From: Nitrososphaera sp.
GTDB taxonomy: Archaea > Thermoproteota > Nitrososphaeria > Nitrososphaerales > Nitrososphaeraceae
DNA: 10,432 bases
NCBI GenBank assembly: GCA_023252395.1
Contig: JAJPDY010000021.1
Location: 1 to 10,432, forward strand
Direction of reading: 5' to 3'
The notes under the pieces: model-generated
What the model was told of the DNA's origin: nothing
The model's input: only the letters and a program-made list of their open reading frames with translations
Databases searched by the model: none
Position numbers and translations under genes: made by a program
Shown here: positions 4,603 to 10,432 of the stretch, piece by piece
Layout of the letters: every line of letters begins with the position of its first letter
Numbering within the stretch: position 1 is the stretch's first letter

Positions 4603-6699
4603 CTGCTGCGCAGGAAGGCTAAATGATACGGTCGCGCCCTTGCCGTCGTTGTTCTCTGCCCATATCCTGCCGCCGTGCGCCTCAACAATGCTCTTTGAAA
4701 TGAACAGCCCAAGGCCGGTGCCTCTACTTGACTTTGTCGCGAATTTGGTGAACAGCCGCGGCAGTATCTCCTGATCGATTCCAGCTCCGGTATCGCTGAC
4801 TGCGACTATTACGTCCTGCCCGCTTTTCTGAGTCGTTATCGTGATCGTGCCTTCGGTTGTGAACTTGAAGGCGTTTCCAAGCAGGTTTGAAACCACCTGC
4901 ATCACCCTTTCCTTGTCTGCCACTACAAAAACGTCCACCGGCTGGTACAGCAGTTTCACGCTGGCGTTCAGCTGGTCGCTATAGTCCTCTATCGTGTTCA
5001 GTATCACGTCGTTTAGGTTGAATTCCTCGATGTCTAGCTTGAATGTCTGGCTCTCGATTCTGGTAACGTCGAGGATGTTTCGCGTGAGCTGCTCAAGCCT
5101 CCTTGCGTTTCGCGCAATCAGCTTGATGTTGTCGCTTTTGTCGCCCAGCTCTGCTTCAAGCATCTCTGCCATCCCAAGTATAGGCTGGATTGGTGTTCTG
5201 AGCTCGTGAGCTGCGATGTTGATAAACTCCCTCTGCATCCTGTCGTGCACCTTTAGCTGCTCGTTTGCCTCAGCCAGCTGCTGGTACAGCTCTGTCTGCT
5301 TCCACAGGCTGTCAAATATTGACGCGTACGAATGCACGATTGTCTTGCTGTCAGAGTACATCGACACTCCGACTGCCTCGTACGAGCTGTCCTTGGTGTC
5401 GTCCTTTAGCTCAAAGAGCATGCACTCCCTCCTGTCGACAACCAGCATTGTTATCCGGGTCTGGAGGCTCTTGTCTACTGCCCTTATTCCCACATCAGGC
5501 ATCTGGGCGCTCAATTTTGCAATGGCGTTTTTGACCTGCTCGTCTGCCGCAGGCAAGAGTATCCTTATCTTGGCGCCTTTTGCCACGGCTTCAGTCAGCA
5601 CTTGCAGGCCGCCCATCTTTAGCTGCCGCTGAAACGCGCCTGTTGTCGAGAACATTAGCAATACTTCGTGCACGGGCGACCTGATCAGGTTCCACGCCCT
5701 GCCTAGCGCGTCCTGCGGGTTGCGAATGATTTCAATGTCTGCCGGCTCGATCCCCTGCTCTATCTCCCTTATCCTGTCAGCTGCGTCAAGCCCGCTCTTC
5801 CACAGCCCTTCAAATATCGACTGGAAGTGCCGGATGTACAGCGGCTCGTTGCTCATAAGCAGGCTCTGGACCATCCTGCCGCCTTCAAGCAGCTCCACCG
5901 TTGCGCCCATTTCCTTCTCTGAAATCCCAAAGCTCATCGGCTGGGCGTTCTTTACGTGCCTTACCTGCATCCCGAGATCAAGGAATTCCTTGACAACCTC
6001 GACGTTTTCGCTGTTGATGTTGGTGACGTACCTGACTCCTCCATGGTCTCCTCTGCGGCTCCTCTCAAGCAGCCTCTTTGTCACATCATAGAGGAAGCTC
6101 CGCGTGAACTCTAGGCCGCCCGAAGTGGCGCAGATGCACATTTCATGTGAATCGTCGTTCATGCGCTTCATTTCTGCAAGGATCTCGTCAGGGTTGTCAA
6201 GCACCCGCGTTTCGCGGCGAACCGCGCCCTTTTCTATCTCTGTTATCCTCTGCAAAGCAGGCACCGCCTTGCCCCACAGGGTTTCAAAAAAGTATTGTTG
6301 CTGTTCCACAAATGCCCGGACGTTGCTGACAATAAGCTGTGTTATCGGCTGCGCTTCCTGCGTGTTTGCAACGCCTGCATAGTCTGTCCCATCTGCGATG
6401 ACCAGGCTTCCCTTTATCCCATCCAGGTGGCGCAGCTCGGCAATTTCCATCATTTCCTTGCAATAGCGAATGTTGTCACTGGTAATTTCCGTGATGAACC
6501 TGATTTTTATTCCTCTCTTCTTGAGGTCATAGTATGCCCTTGCTATTACTTCATTTGAAAGGATCACAGAGGGCCCGTTCGAGTCGGTGCAGAGGTCGCA
6601 CGTCTTTTGTATCTTGTTCAAGACCTGCGAAGACTTGCTGACGACATCTTCGACACCCTGCCATACCTCTGTCTTTTCCTTGTCCGAAATTAGTGTCAC
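4600..6699 (-). CDS. Cytosolic sensor histidine kinase with three tandem sensor repeats
   Basis: Predicted 699-aa kinase without membrane segments or signal peptide. Residues 1-470 hold three related sensor units of about 160 residues. Each ends in a similar helix: FFETLWGKAVPALQRITEIE (137-156), IFEGLWKSG...RIREIE (295-314) and IFDSLWKQT (461-469). Each contains a strand-rich core with KRGIKIRFIT- or KGAKIRILLP-like segments. A short coiled coil (about 470-488) leads to HisKA with H498 in AAHELRTP, then HATPase_c with N605/N609 (NLLGNAFKF), G1 DTGAG (636-640), F650/F653 and G2 GTGLGLF (660-666). All catalytic motifs are intact. No receiver domain or response regulator is adjacent, so the partner is elsewhere. 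The start is GTG 6699, since an in-frame TAG lies just upstream; a TATA-like box is about 33 nt upstream. The sensor fold resembles TrmB-C/PLD-like regulatory domains only loosely, which is my inference. Confidence 0.9.
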   Translation of the reverse strand: MTLISDKEKTEVWQGVEDVVSKSSQVLNKIQKTCDLCTDSNGPSVILSNEVIARAYYDLKKRGIKIRFITEITSDNIRYCKEMMEIAELRHLDGIKGSLVIADGTDYAGVANTQEAQPITQLIVSNVRAFVEQQQYFFETLWGKAVPALQRITEIEKGAVRRETRVLDNPDEILAEMKRMNDDSHEMCICATSGGLEFTRSFLYDVTKRLLERSRRGDHGGVRYVTNINSENVEVVKEFLDLGMQVRHVKNAQPMSFGISEKEMGATVELLEGGRMVQSLLMSNEPLYIRHFQSIFEGLWKSGLDAADRIREIEQGIEPADIEIIRNPQDALGRAWNLIRSPVHEVLLMFSTTGAFQRQLKMGGLQVLTEAVAKGAKIRILLPAADEQVKNAIAKLSAQMPDVGIRAVDKSLQTRITMLVVDRRECMLFELKDDTKDSSYEAVGVSMYSDSKTIVHSYASIFDSLWKQTELYQQLAEANEQLKVHDRMQREFINIAAHELRTPIQPILGMAEMLEAELGDKSDNIKLIARNARRLEQLTRNILDVTRIESQTFKLDIEEFNLNDVILNTIEDYSDQLNASVKLLYQPVDVFVVADKERVMQVVSNLLGNAFKFTTEGTITITTQKSGQDVIVAVSDTGAGIDQEILPRLFTKFATKSSRGTGLGLFISKSIVEAHGGRIWAENNDGKGATVSFSLPAQQ

Positions 6700-6728
6700 G
6701 GCGTCGCTGTTAAAGCGCTAGAACGCAC

Positions 6729-6737
6729 ATATAAAAT
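6729..6737 (-). promoter_or_regulatory. TATA box for the histidine kinase
   Basis: ATTTTATAT on the minus strand is centred about 33 nt upstream of the GTG start (6699), implying a leader of only a few nucleotides. It lies in the 63-bp gap after the SelD-like gene, showing that the kinase has its own promoter. Confidence 0.5.
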
Positions 6738-6762
6738 CTGGCAAGAGAGTATTCTAGAAGAT

Positions 6763-8178
6763 TTATCCTGCAGGCTGTTGTTGCACGGGGCTTGTCAGGC
6801 GCGCAAGCTTTGCCTTTGATGCGACGAACTGGCCGGCGTCTTTGGCAAACGCAACCATGGCGGCGCCTTTCTTGCCTACAGAGCCTATAGTCTCTGGCGC
6901 AAAGTTGTGCTTTTTCAAGTCTTCTGCCATCATGTTGAGGACGTCTTTAGTCGCGACTATCAGGTGGCACCCGTTTATAGACGCGGTAGAGTTTTCAACC
7001 AAGAATTCCTTTGTGGCAAACTTGGCCATCTCCTCGTTTCTGACAGGCAGCTCGCTTATCGCAAGATGCGAGTTTGCAAGCTCTGCAAGCGCGCCAAGGG
7101 CAAAGACTCCGCGCGGCCCAACTGGGTAGACTGCGGTGATGTGCGCATTTTTGTCAAACGGGGTGCCAAAGTCAGGGCAGTACTTTGCCACTATCTTGCC
7201 AAGCACAAAGTGGGGCTCGCTCAGGCTCTTTATCGCTTCGTCCTTTGCTGCAGCAATGCCTTCGTAGGACACGCCGTTTTGCTCGTATTTGATAATGTTT
7301 TCAGAGTCCATGCGCCCAAGCGTGTAGAGGCTCACTGCGGGCAGGCCGCCGAACTTGTTTGTTATCATTATCTCCATCCCTTCTTCCACCTGATCGTACC
7401 TTGTCGGGAGCTCCTTGTTCGTTATTGCAAGCGCGCTTGTACCGTAGAACAGCTTGTTTGTCTTGAGCGAGCTATAATCCTCCATCGCAAGGTTGTACCG
7501 CGATGTGAACGCGTCAAGGTTTGCCCTTATCCTGTCAAGGATTTCTTCGGAAGGCGCGTCGTACACTGGGAAGAGCTTGAATGAAGACGAAACCCCGCAG
7601 CCAAGCAGGTTCAGAGTTTCAATCGCGGATGTCATGGCAATGTTGCTGTGCGTGTCTGCATCAGGCGCCCTTGTAATGTCCGTGACCTGCGTCGCAGAAG
7701 TGACTGCGGGCATGTACCCTACCTTGTCGCCCCGGTGGAGCTCGATGTAGTCTAGCATGGCAAACTGAGCCTCAGGGTGCTCCGTGAGGGCTGCAGTCGC
7801 GCTCGATACCGACACCTTGGCGCTGAAAGCCTTGAAAAAGTTCTGCAAGGCTTCTGACAACAGCGGCGCGTATTCGCCGGCCCCGGTGTGGATTCTAAAT
7901 ATCGATAGTGCCCTTTTTACCTCAACTTCCTTGTCGATTACCGGGTTTGCAAGGTCATAGACGCGCCTTGTAAGCTCTGGCGCCTTGCCGTCAATGTGAT
8001 AGAACGGGTCAAACCACGAAGGCGAGACTTTGATGCTCGTGCGCTTTACGTCAGCAAGCGCGCTGCGCAGTATGCTGGGATCGACTTCGTTTGAGCACAT
8101 GGGGATCCACCGTAGCGGATCAAAACCAAGTTTCCTGTACTGATCCACATGTTCCCAAAAATTATCAAGCAACCACAA
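6763..8178 (-). CDS. SelD/PurM-superfamily protein (selenophosphate synthase-like), divergent
   Basis: Predicted 471-aa soluble protein. Residues about 125-290 match the AIRS N-domain pattern: YIELHRGDKVGYMPAV, then a helix SNIAMTSAIETLNLLGC (178-194) in the place of the SelD/PurM NALSDIYAMG helix, and GMEIMITNKFGG (267-278), the usual GDxLixTKPxG. Residues about 325-445 match the AIRS C-domain (HITAVYPVGPRGVFALGALAELA, INGCHLIVA, IGSVGKKGA). Such enzymes use ATP to phosphorylate or activate an oxygen, sulfur or selenium atom. The canonical SelD GCGCK motif is absent; MCSNEVDPSIL (27-37) may be its remnant, with C28 but no Lys. The N-terminal 120 residues and total length exceed SelD (about 350 aa). 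The start is TTG 8178 or TTG 8172; AGGAGA (8186-8181) is better spaced for 8172. It is divergent from cysH-sat, suggesting a sulfur or selenium role. Confidence 0.7.
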   Translation of the reverse strand: MWLLDNFWEHVDQYRKLGFDPLRWIPMCSNEVDPSILRSALADVKRTSIKVSPSWFDPFYHIDGKAPELTRRVYDLANPVIDKEVEVKRALSIFRIHTGAGEYAPLLSEALQNFFKAFSAKVSVSSATAALTEHPEAQFAMLDYIELHRGDKVGYMPAVTSATQVTDITRAPDADTHSNIAMTSAIETLNLLGCGVSSSFKLFPVYDAPSEEILDRIRANLDAFTSRYNLAMEDYSSLKTNKLFYGTSALAITNKELPTRYDQVEEGMEIMITNKFGGLPAVSLYTLGRMDSENIIKYEQNGVSYEGIAAAKDEAIKSLSEPHFVLGKIVAKYCPDFGTPFDKNAHITAVYPVGPRGVFALGALAELANSHLAISELPVRNEEMAKFATKEFLVENSTASINGCHLIVATKDVLNMMAEDLKKHNFAPETIGSVGKKGAAMVAFAKDAGQFVASKAKLARLTSPVQQQPAG

Positions 8179-8180
8179 TC

Positions 8181-8186
8181 TCTCCT
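8181..8186 (-). promoter_or_regulatory. Shine-Dalgarno for the SelD-like gene
   Basis: AGGAGA on the minus strand. Its AGGAG core is 3 nt from TTG 8178 but 9 nt from the in-frame TTG at 8172, so the true start may be two codons downstream of the longest frame. Confidence 0.5.
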
Positions 8187-8217
8187 AGCAATCACTATAG
8201 GTAATCCGTTAATTTAC

Positions 8218-8227
8218 ATAATATATA
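8218..8227 (-). promoter_or_regulatory. TATA box for the SelD-like gene
   Basis: TATATATTAT on the minus strand lies about 44 nt upstream of TTG 8178, which predicts a leader of about 20 nt, enough to hold the AGGAGA site. It is in the 169-bp divergent region shared with cysH. Confidence 0.45.
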
Positions 8228-8310
8228 GAAGAATACTTGTTAATAAACAAATTCTTGCGCGCCTCGCGGCGCTCAGCCGTGGCAATTGCGCTTGCGCCAG
8301 CTTGAGAACA

Positions 8311-8320
8311 AATATTATAA
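8311..8320 (+). promoter_or_regulatory. TATA box for cysH-sat
   Basis: AATATTATAA is centred about 33 nt upstream of ATG 8348. A transcription start about 25 nt downstream falls after the in-frame TTG at 8327, which argues for ATG 8348 as the true start of cysH. The 84 bases between this box and the opposing TATA box (8218-8227) form the shared control region. Confidence 0.5.
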
Positions 8321-8347
8321 GTAGTCTTGATCCCAGAATCTACGCAC

Positions 8348-9109
8348 ATGGGATCGAGGCCCACACCTGAGCAGCTAAAGAAACTTGCAAGCGAATATGA
8401 GAGCAAATCCGCGCAAGAAATTCTGGCATGGGCTCTCGACACTTTTGGCTCAAAAGTCGCCCTCTCGTCGAGCTTTGGCGCAGAGGACGTTGTAATCATT
8501 GACATGATGGCAAAGATTGACCGGAGCAGGGCAAGAGTGTTTACGCTTGACACCGGCCGGCTCAACCAAGAGACGTACGACGTGATGGACGCGATTAGGG
8601 CAAGGTACGGAATCCCGATTGAGGTGTATTTCCCTGACCAGAAAGAGGTAGAGGACATGGTCAGGGCAAAGGGCATGAACCTCATGTACGAAAGCGTGAA
8701 AAACCGCAAGATGTGCTGCGAGATAAGGAAGGTGCACCCGCTGAACCGGGCGCTTGACAAGCTGGACGCTTGGATAACTGGCCTGCGCAGGGACCAAGTC
8801 CTGACCCGGGCTACTACAAAAAAGATCGAGATCGACTCCGCGCATGACAGCATTGCAAAGATAAACCCGCTGGCAGACTGGACGTCTGACATGGTCTGGG
8901 ATTACATTCGTGAAAATAAAGTCCCGTACAACAAGCTGCACGACCAAGGCTACCCGAGCATCGGCTGCGAGCCGTGCACAAGGGCGATAATGGCCGGCGA
9001 AGACCCAAGGGCAGGCAGATGGTGGTGGGAAGAGGCTACAGCCAAAGAATGCGGCCTCCACTTTGACCCGGCAACAAAAAAGTTTATGCCTAGCAAGAAA
9101 TTAGTGTGA
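8348..9109 (+). CDS. cysH: Adenylylsulfate (APS) reductase, assimilatory, 4Fe-4S type, CysH family
   Basis: Predicted 253-aa cytosolic enzyme that reduces APS (or PAPS) to sulfite. The nucleotide-binding SSSFGAED (40-47) is the family's modified PP-loop, followed by TLDTGRL (66-72). The cysteine pairs C123-C124 (MCCEIRK) and C207/C210 (GCEPC) are the CC...CxxC ligands of a [4Fe-4S] cluster, which mark the APS-reducing branch, and C235 in KECGLH is the catalytic Cys. TGLRRDQ (144-150) is also conserved. No APS kinase gene lies in the window, in keeping with use of APS. The ATG 8348 start is preferred over a TTG 21 nt upstream because of the TATA position. It forms an operon with sat, 7 nt downstream, so substrate-producing and substrate-using enzymes are co-expressed. 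Confidence 0.92.
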   Translation: MGSRPTPEQLKKLASEYESKSAQEILAWALDTFGSKVALSSSFGAEDVVIIDMMAKIDRSRARVFTLDTGRLNQETYDVMDAIRARYGIPIEVYFPDQKEVEDMVRAKGMNLMYESVKNRKMCCEIRKVHPLNRALDKLDAWITGLRRDQVLTRATTKKIEIDSAHDSIAKINPLADWTSDMVWDYIRENKVPYNKLHDQGYPSIGCEPCTRAIMAGEDPRAGRWWWEEATAKECGLHFDPATKKFMPSKKLV

Positions 9110-9116
9110 TAGTAAT

Positions 9117-10259
9117 TTGGTTGATAGAATTCCTATGCCTCACGGAGGCAGGCTTGTAAACAGGTTTGTCGCTTCTGACAAAAAACTAGATGGCATGTTC
9201 ACTGTAGAGGTGAGCGGCGACTTGCGAAACGACATTGAAAATATTGCGGACGGCGTATTCAGCCCACTTGAAGGGTTCATAGGCGAAGAGGATTTCCAGA
9301 GCATCGTGAAATCCGGCAGGCTGAAAAACGGGCTTGCTTGGACAGTCCCGATAGTTCTTGACGTTGACGAGCATGCTGCTGCAAAGATGAAAGACGCAGG
9401 TCAGGTCGCGCTTGCGGCAGGCGGCGAAAGATTTGCAATTCTAAATGTCGAGCAAGTGTATACGTTCGACAGGCTTGCGTGCGCAAAAGCTGTCTACCAG
9501 ACAGACGACATCCAGCACCCCGGAGTCGACAAGATGGTCAACAAGATGAAGAGCCATCTGGTCGGAGGCAAGATCGACGTCGTTAAGAGAATTGCCCAGT
9601 CGCCTCTGAGAAAATACAGAAAGGCACCAGAGCAGACAAGGGCAGAGATGGCTAGCAAGGGGTGGAAGACAGTAGTCGGCTTCCAGACAAGGAATGTCCC
9701 TCACGTGGCTCATGAAATGCTGCAAAAAGCGGCGCTTAACCTCTTTGACGGCCTGTTTGTAAACCCGCTCATTGGCAAGAAAAAGCAGGGCGACTTTAAG
9801 GACGAAGTGATACTCTCGGCGTACGAAACGCTGATCAACAACTATTACCCGAAGGACAGGGCGATGTTTGTGACTCTCCACACAGAGATGCGCTACGCCG
9901 GCCCAAAGGAGGCCATCCACCACGCGATAATGAGGAAGAACTTTGGCTGCTCCCACTTTATTGTGGGGCGTGATCACGCAGGAGTTGGCAGCTATTACCA
10001 CCCGTTTGCTGCTCACGAGATATTCAAGAATTACCCAGACCTCGGAATAGAGCCTGTGTTCTTTCCCGCGTTCTACTACTGCAAGAAATGCCTTGGCTAC
10101 GCGAATGAAAAGAACTGCCCCCACGGTCAAGAGTTCAGAGAGGAGCTGAGCGGCACAAAGATGAGAAAGATGGTGAGCTCGGGCGAGATTCCGGCGGCGC
10201 ACATGATGAGGCCAGAAGTAGCCAGCATCATTGTCTCATTCAAGGAACCATTCGTCTAG
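9117..10259 (+). CDS. sat: Sulfate adenylyltransferase (ATP sulfurylase)
   Basis: Predicted 380-aa enzyme that makes APS and pyrophosphate from ATP and sulfate, the first step of sulfate assimilation. PHGGRLVNR (8-16) is the family's N-terminal signature. QTRNVPHVAHE (190-200) carries the nucleotide/sulfate-binding residues with H196 and H199, and GRDHAGVG (284-291) is the second active-site loop. C322, C325, C334 and H336 (YCKKC...NCPH) form the zinc site found in bacterial and archaeal enzymes, and MRPEV (364-368) is conserved. There is no fused APS kinase domain. The longest frame starts at TTG 9117, 7 nt after cysH; ATG 9135 (MPHGG) is an alternative, and neither has a clear Shine-Dalgarno. 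Translational coupling to cysH is likely. Confidence 0.93.
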   Translation: MVDRIPMPHGGRLVNRFVASDKKLDGMFTVEVSGDLRNDIENIADGVFSPLEGFIGEEDFQSIVKSGRLKNGLAWTVPIVLDVDEHAAAKMKDAGQVALAAGGERFAILNVEQVYTFDRLACAKAVYQTDDIQHPGVDKMVNKMKSHLVGGKIDVVKRIAQSPLRKYRKAPEQTRAEMASKGWKTVVGFQTRNVPHVAHEMLQKAALNLFDGLFVNPLIGKKKQGDFKDEVILSAYETLINNYYPKDRAMFVTLHTEMRYAGPKEAIHHAIMRKNFGCSHFIVGRDHAGVGSYYHPFAAHEIFKNYPDLGIEPVFFPAFYYCKKCLGYANEKNCPHGQEFREELSGTKMRKMVSSGEIPAAHMMRPEVASIIVSFKEPFV

Positions 10260-10335
10260 ACAGCATTCTCCACTGTATGAGAGGAAAAAGTGCAAGTCAT
10301 GTCAACCTGTATGGGTTTTCATCTACTTACTCTAG

Positions 10336-10342
10336 TTTAAAA
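10336..10342 (+). promoter_or_regulatory. TATA box for the gene at 10371
   Basis: TTTAAAA is centred about 32 nt upstream of ATG 10371, predicting a leader of a few nucleotides. A palindrome starts immediately downstream. Confidence 0.45.
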
Positions 10343-10343
10343 G

Positions 10344-10356
10344 CGCAAAATTTGCG
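10344..10356. promoter_or_regulatory. 13-bp palindrome between TATA box and start, candidate operator
   Basis: CGCAAA and TTTGCG are perfect inverted repeats around a single A. With the flanking AAG and TTT the symmetry nearly extends to 19 bp. The site lies just downstream of the TATA box, near the predicted transcription start, where a bound repressor would block initiation. Confidence 0.35.
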
Positions 10357-10370
10357 TTTGAATTAGAGCT

Positions 10371-10432
10371 ATGGACTTTGAACTGGTCCGTATTGCACTT
10401 GCCCTAGCCATGCTTGGCACTGCCTCGTTTCT
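10371..10432 (+). CDS. N-terminal fragment of a probable membrane or exported protein
   Basis: An open frame from ATG 10371 runs off the window end. The 20 codons visible begin MDFELVRIAL and continue as a hydrophobic stretch (ALAMLGTASF), so it is an N-terminal membrane helix or an uncleaved signal. The TATA box 32 nt upstream supports a true gene start. Too little remains to name it. Confidence 0.5.
   Translation, partial: MDFELVRIALALAMLGTASF

Noticed and set aside
4572..4712. 47-residue N-terminal extension of the HIT frame
   Set aside because: It lies antiparallel-free inside the kinase 3' end on the same strand, is Arg-rich and unlike HIT proteins. The TATA-like box at 4593-4602 and the CxxC position fit ATG 4571.
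6907..7584. Plus-strand frame inside the SelD-like gene (225 aa)
   Set aside because: The opposite strand carries the AIRS-domain protein; this frame has no family features.
8251..8300. GC-rich TTGCGC-type repeats and short palindrome GCAATTGC in the divergent region
   Set aside because: Short and imperfect; they could be regulator sites but are within what chance produces.
8327..8347. TTG start upstream of cysH
   Set aside because: It lies only about 12 nt after the TATA box, before the expected transcription start; ATG 8348 fits better.
8209..8892. Minus-strand frame across the divergent region and cysH (227 aa)
   Set aside because: It would cover both promoters and lie antisense to the Fe-S reductase motifs.
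9441..10202. Long minus-strand frame opposite sat (253 aa)
   Set aside because: Antisense to the well-supported Sat gene, with no recognisable motifs; a shadow frame.
10278..10367. 29-aa ORF between sat and the last gene
   Set aside because: Polar, no ribosome binding site, and it runs through the TATA box and palindrome of the next gene.
1..10432. CRISPR array, insertion sequence, tRNA or rRNA
   Set aside because: No spaced direct repeats, transposase motifs, terminal inverted repeats or cloverleaf-like segments were seen by eye.

Overview
The window reads as a chromosomal segment of a moderately GC-rich ammonia-oxidising archaeon, most likely Nitrososphaerales (Thaumarchaeota). This is inferred from a PxxYxWxFP-type geranylgeranyl reductase of archaeal lipid synthesis, a soluble multi-domain histidine kinase of the kind common in Nitrososphaera, an assimilatory cysH-sat pair, AT-rich TATA-like boxes about 24-35 bases before many start codons, and very short or absent leaders. 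No mobile element, CRISPR array, rRNA or tRNA was seen.

Layout. On the minus strand at 43-899 are an 18-cysteine copper storage protein (Csp/DUF326 type, no signal peptide) and, upstream, an unknown four-helix membrane protein. Each has its own TATA-like box, and csp ends in a hairpin plus T6 terminator. From 3077 down to about 1003, also on the minus strand, lies a probable operon: geranylgeranyl reductase, an ATGA-coupled unknown 111-aa protein, and a cluster of very small ORFs that include two hydrophobic ones 3 nt apart. On the plus strand at 3169-4196 a HAD-family hydrolase-like gene is ATGA-coupled to a DUF962/Mpo1-like membrane protein. This pair converges on, and overlaps by 57 bp, a HIT-family gene (4140-4571, minus). 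Upstream of the HIT gene is a 699-aa cytosolic histidine kinase with three tandem sensor repeats (4600-6699, minus).

The right part is organised around sulfur. A divergent promoter region (8179-8347) separates a SelD/PurM-like protein (6763-8178, minus) from the plus-strand pair cysH (4Fe-4S APS reductase type) and sat (ATP sulfurylase). Together, Sat and CysH would take sulfate through APS to sulfite. The SelD-like protein lacks the canonical SelD N-terminal motif and is a candidate for an uncharacterised ATP-dependent step in sulfur or selenium handling. A membrane-protein gene starts at 10371 and runs off the end.

The points most worth a second look are the divergent SelD-like protein beside cysH-sat, the triple-repeat sensor kinase, the HAD protein that has lost two catalytic-motif residues, the Csp copper store, and the small-ORF cluster behind the reductase with a textbook Shine-Dalgarno and possible frameshift.
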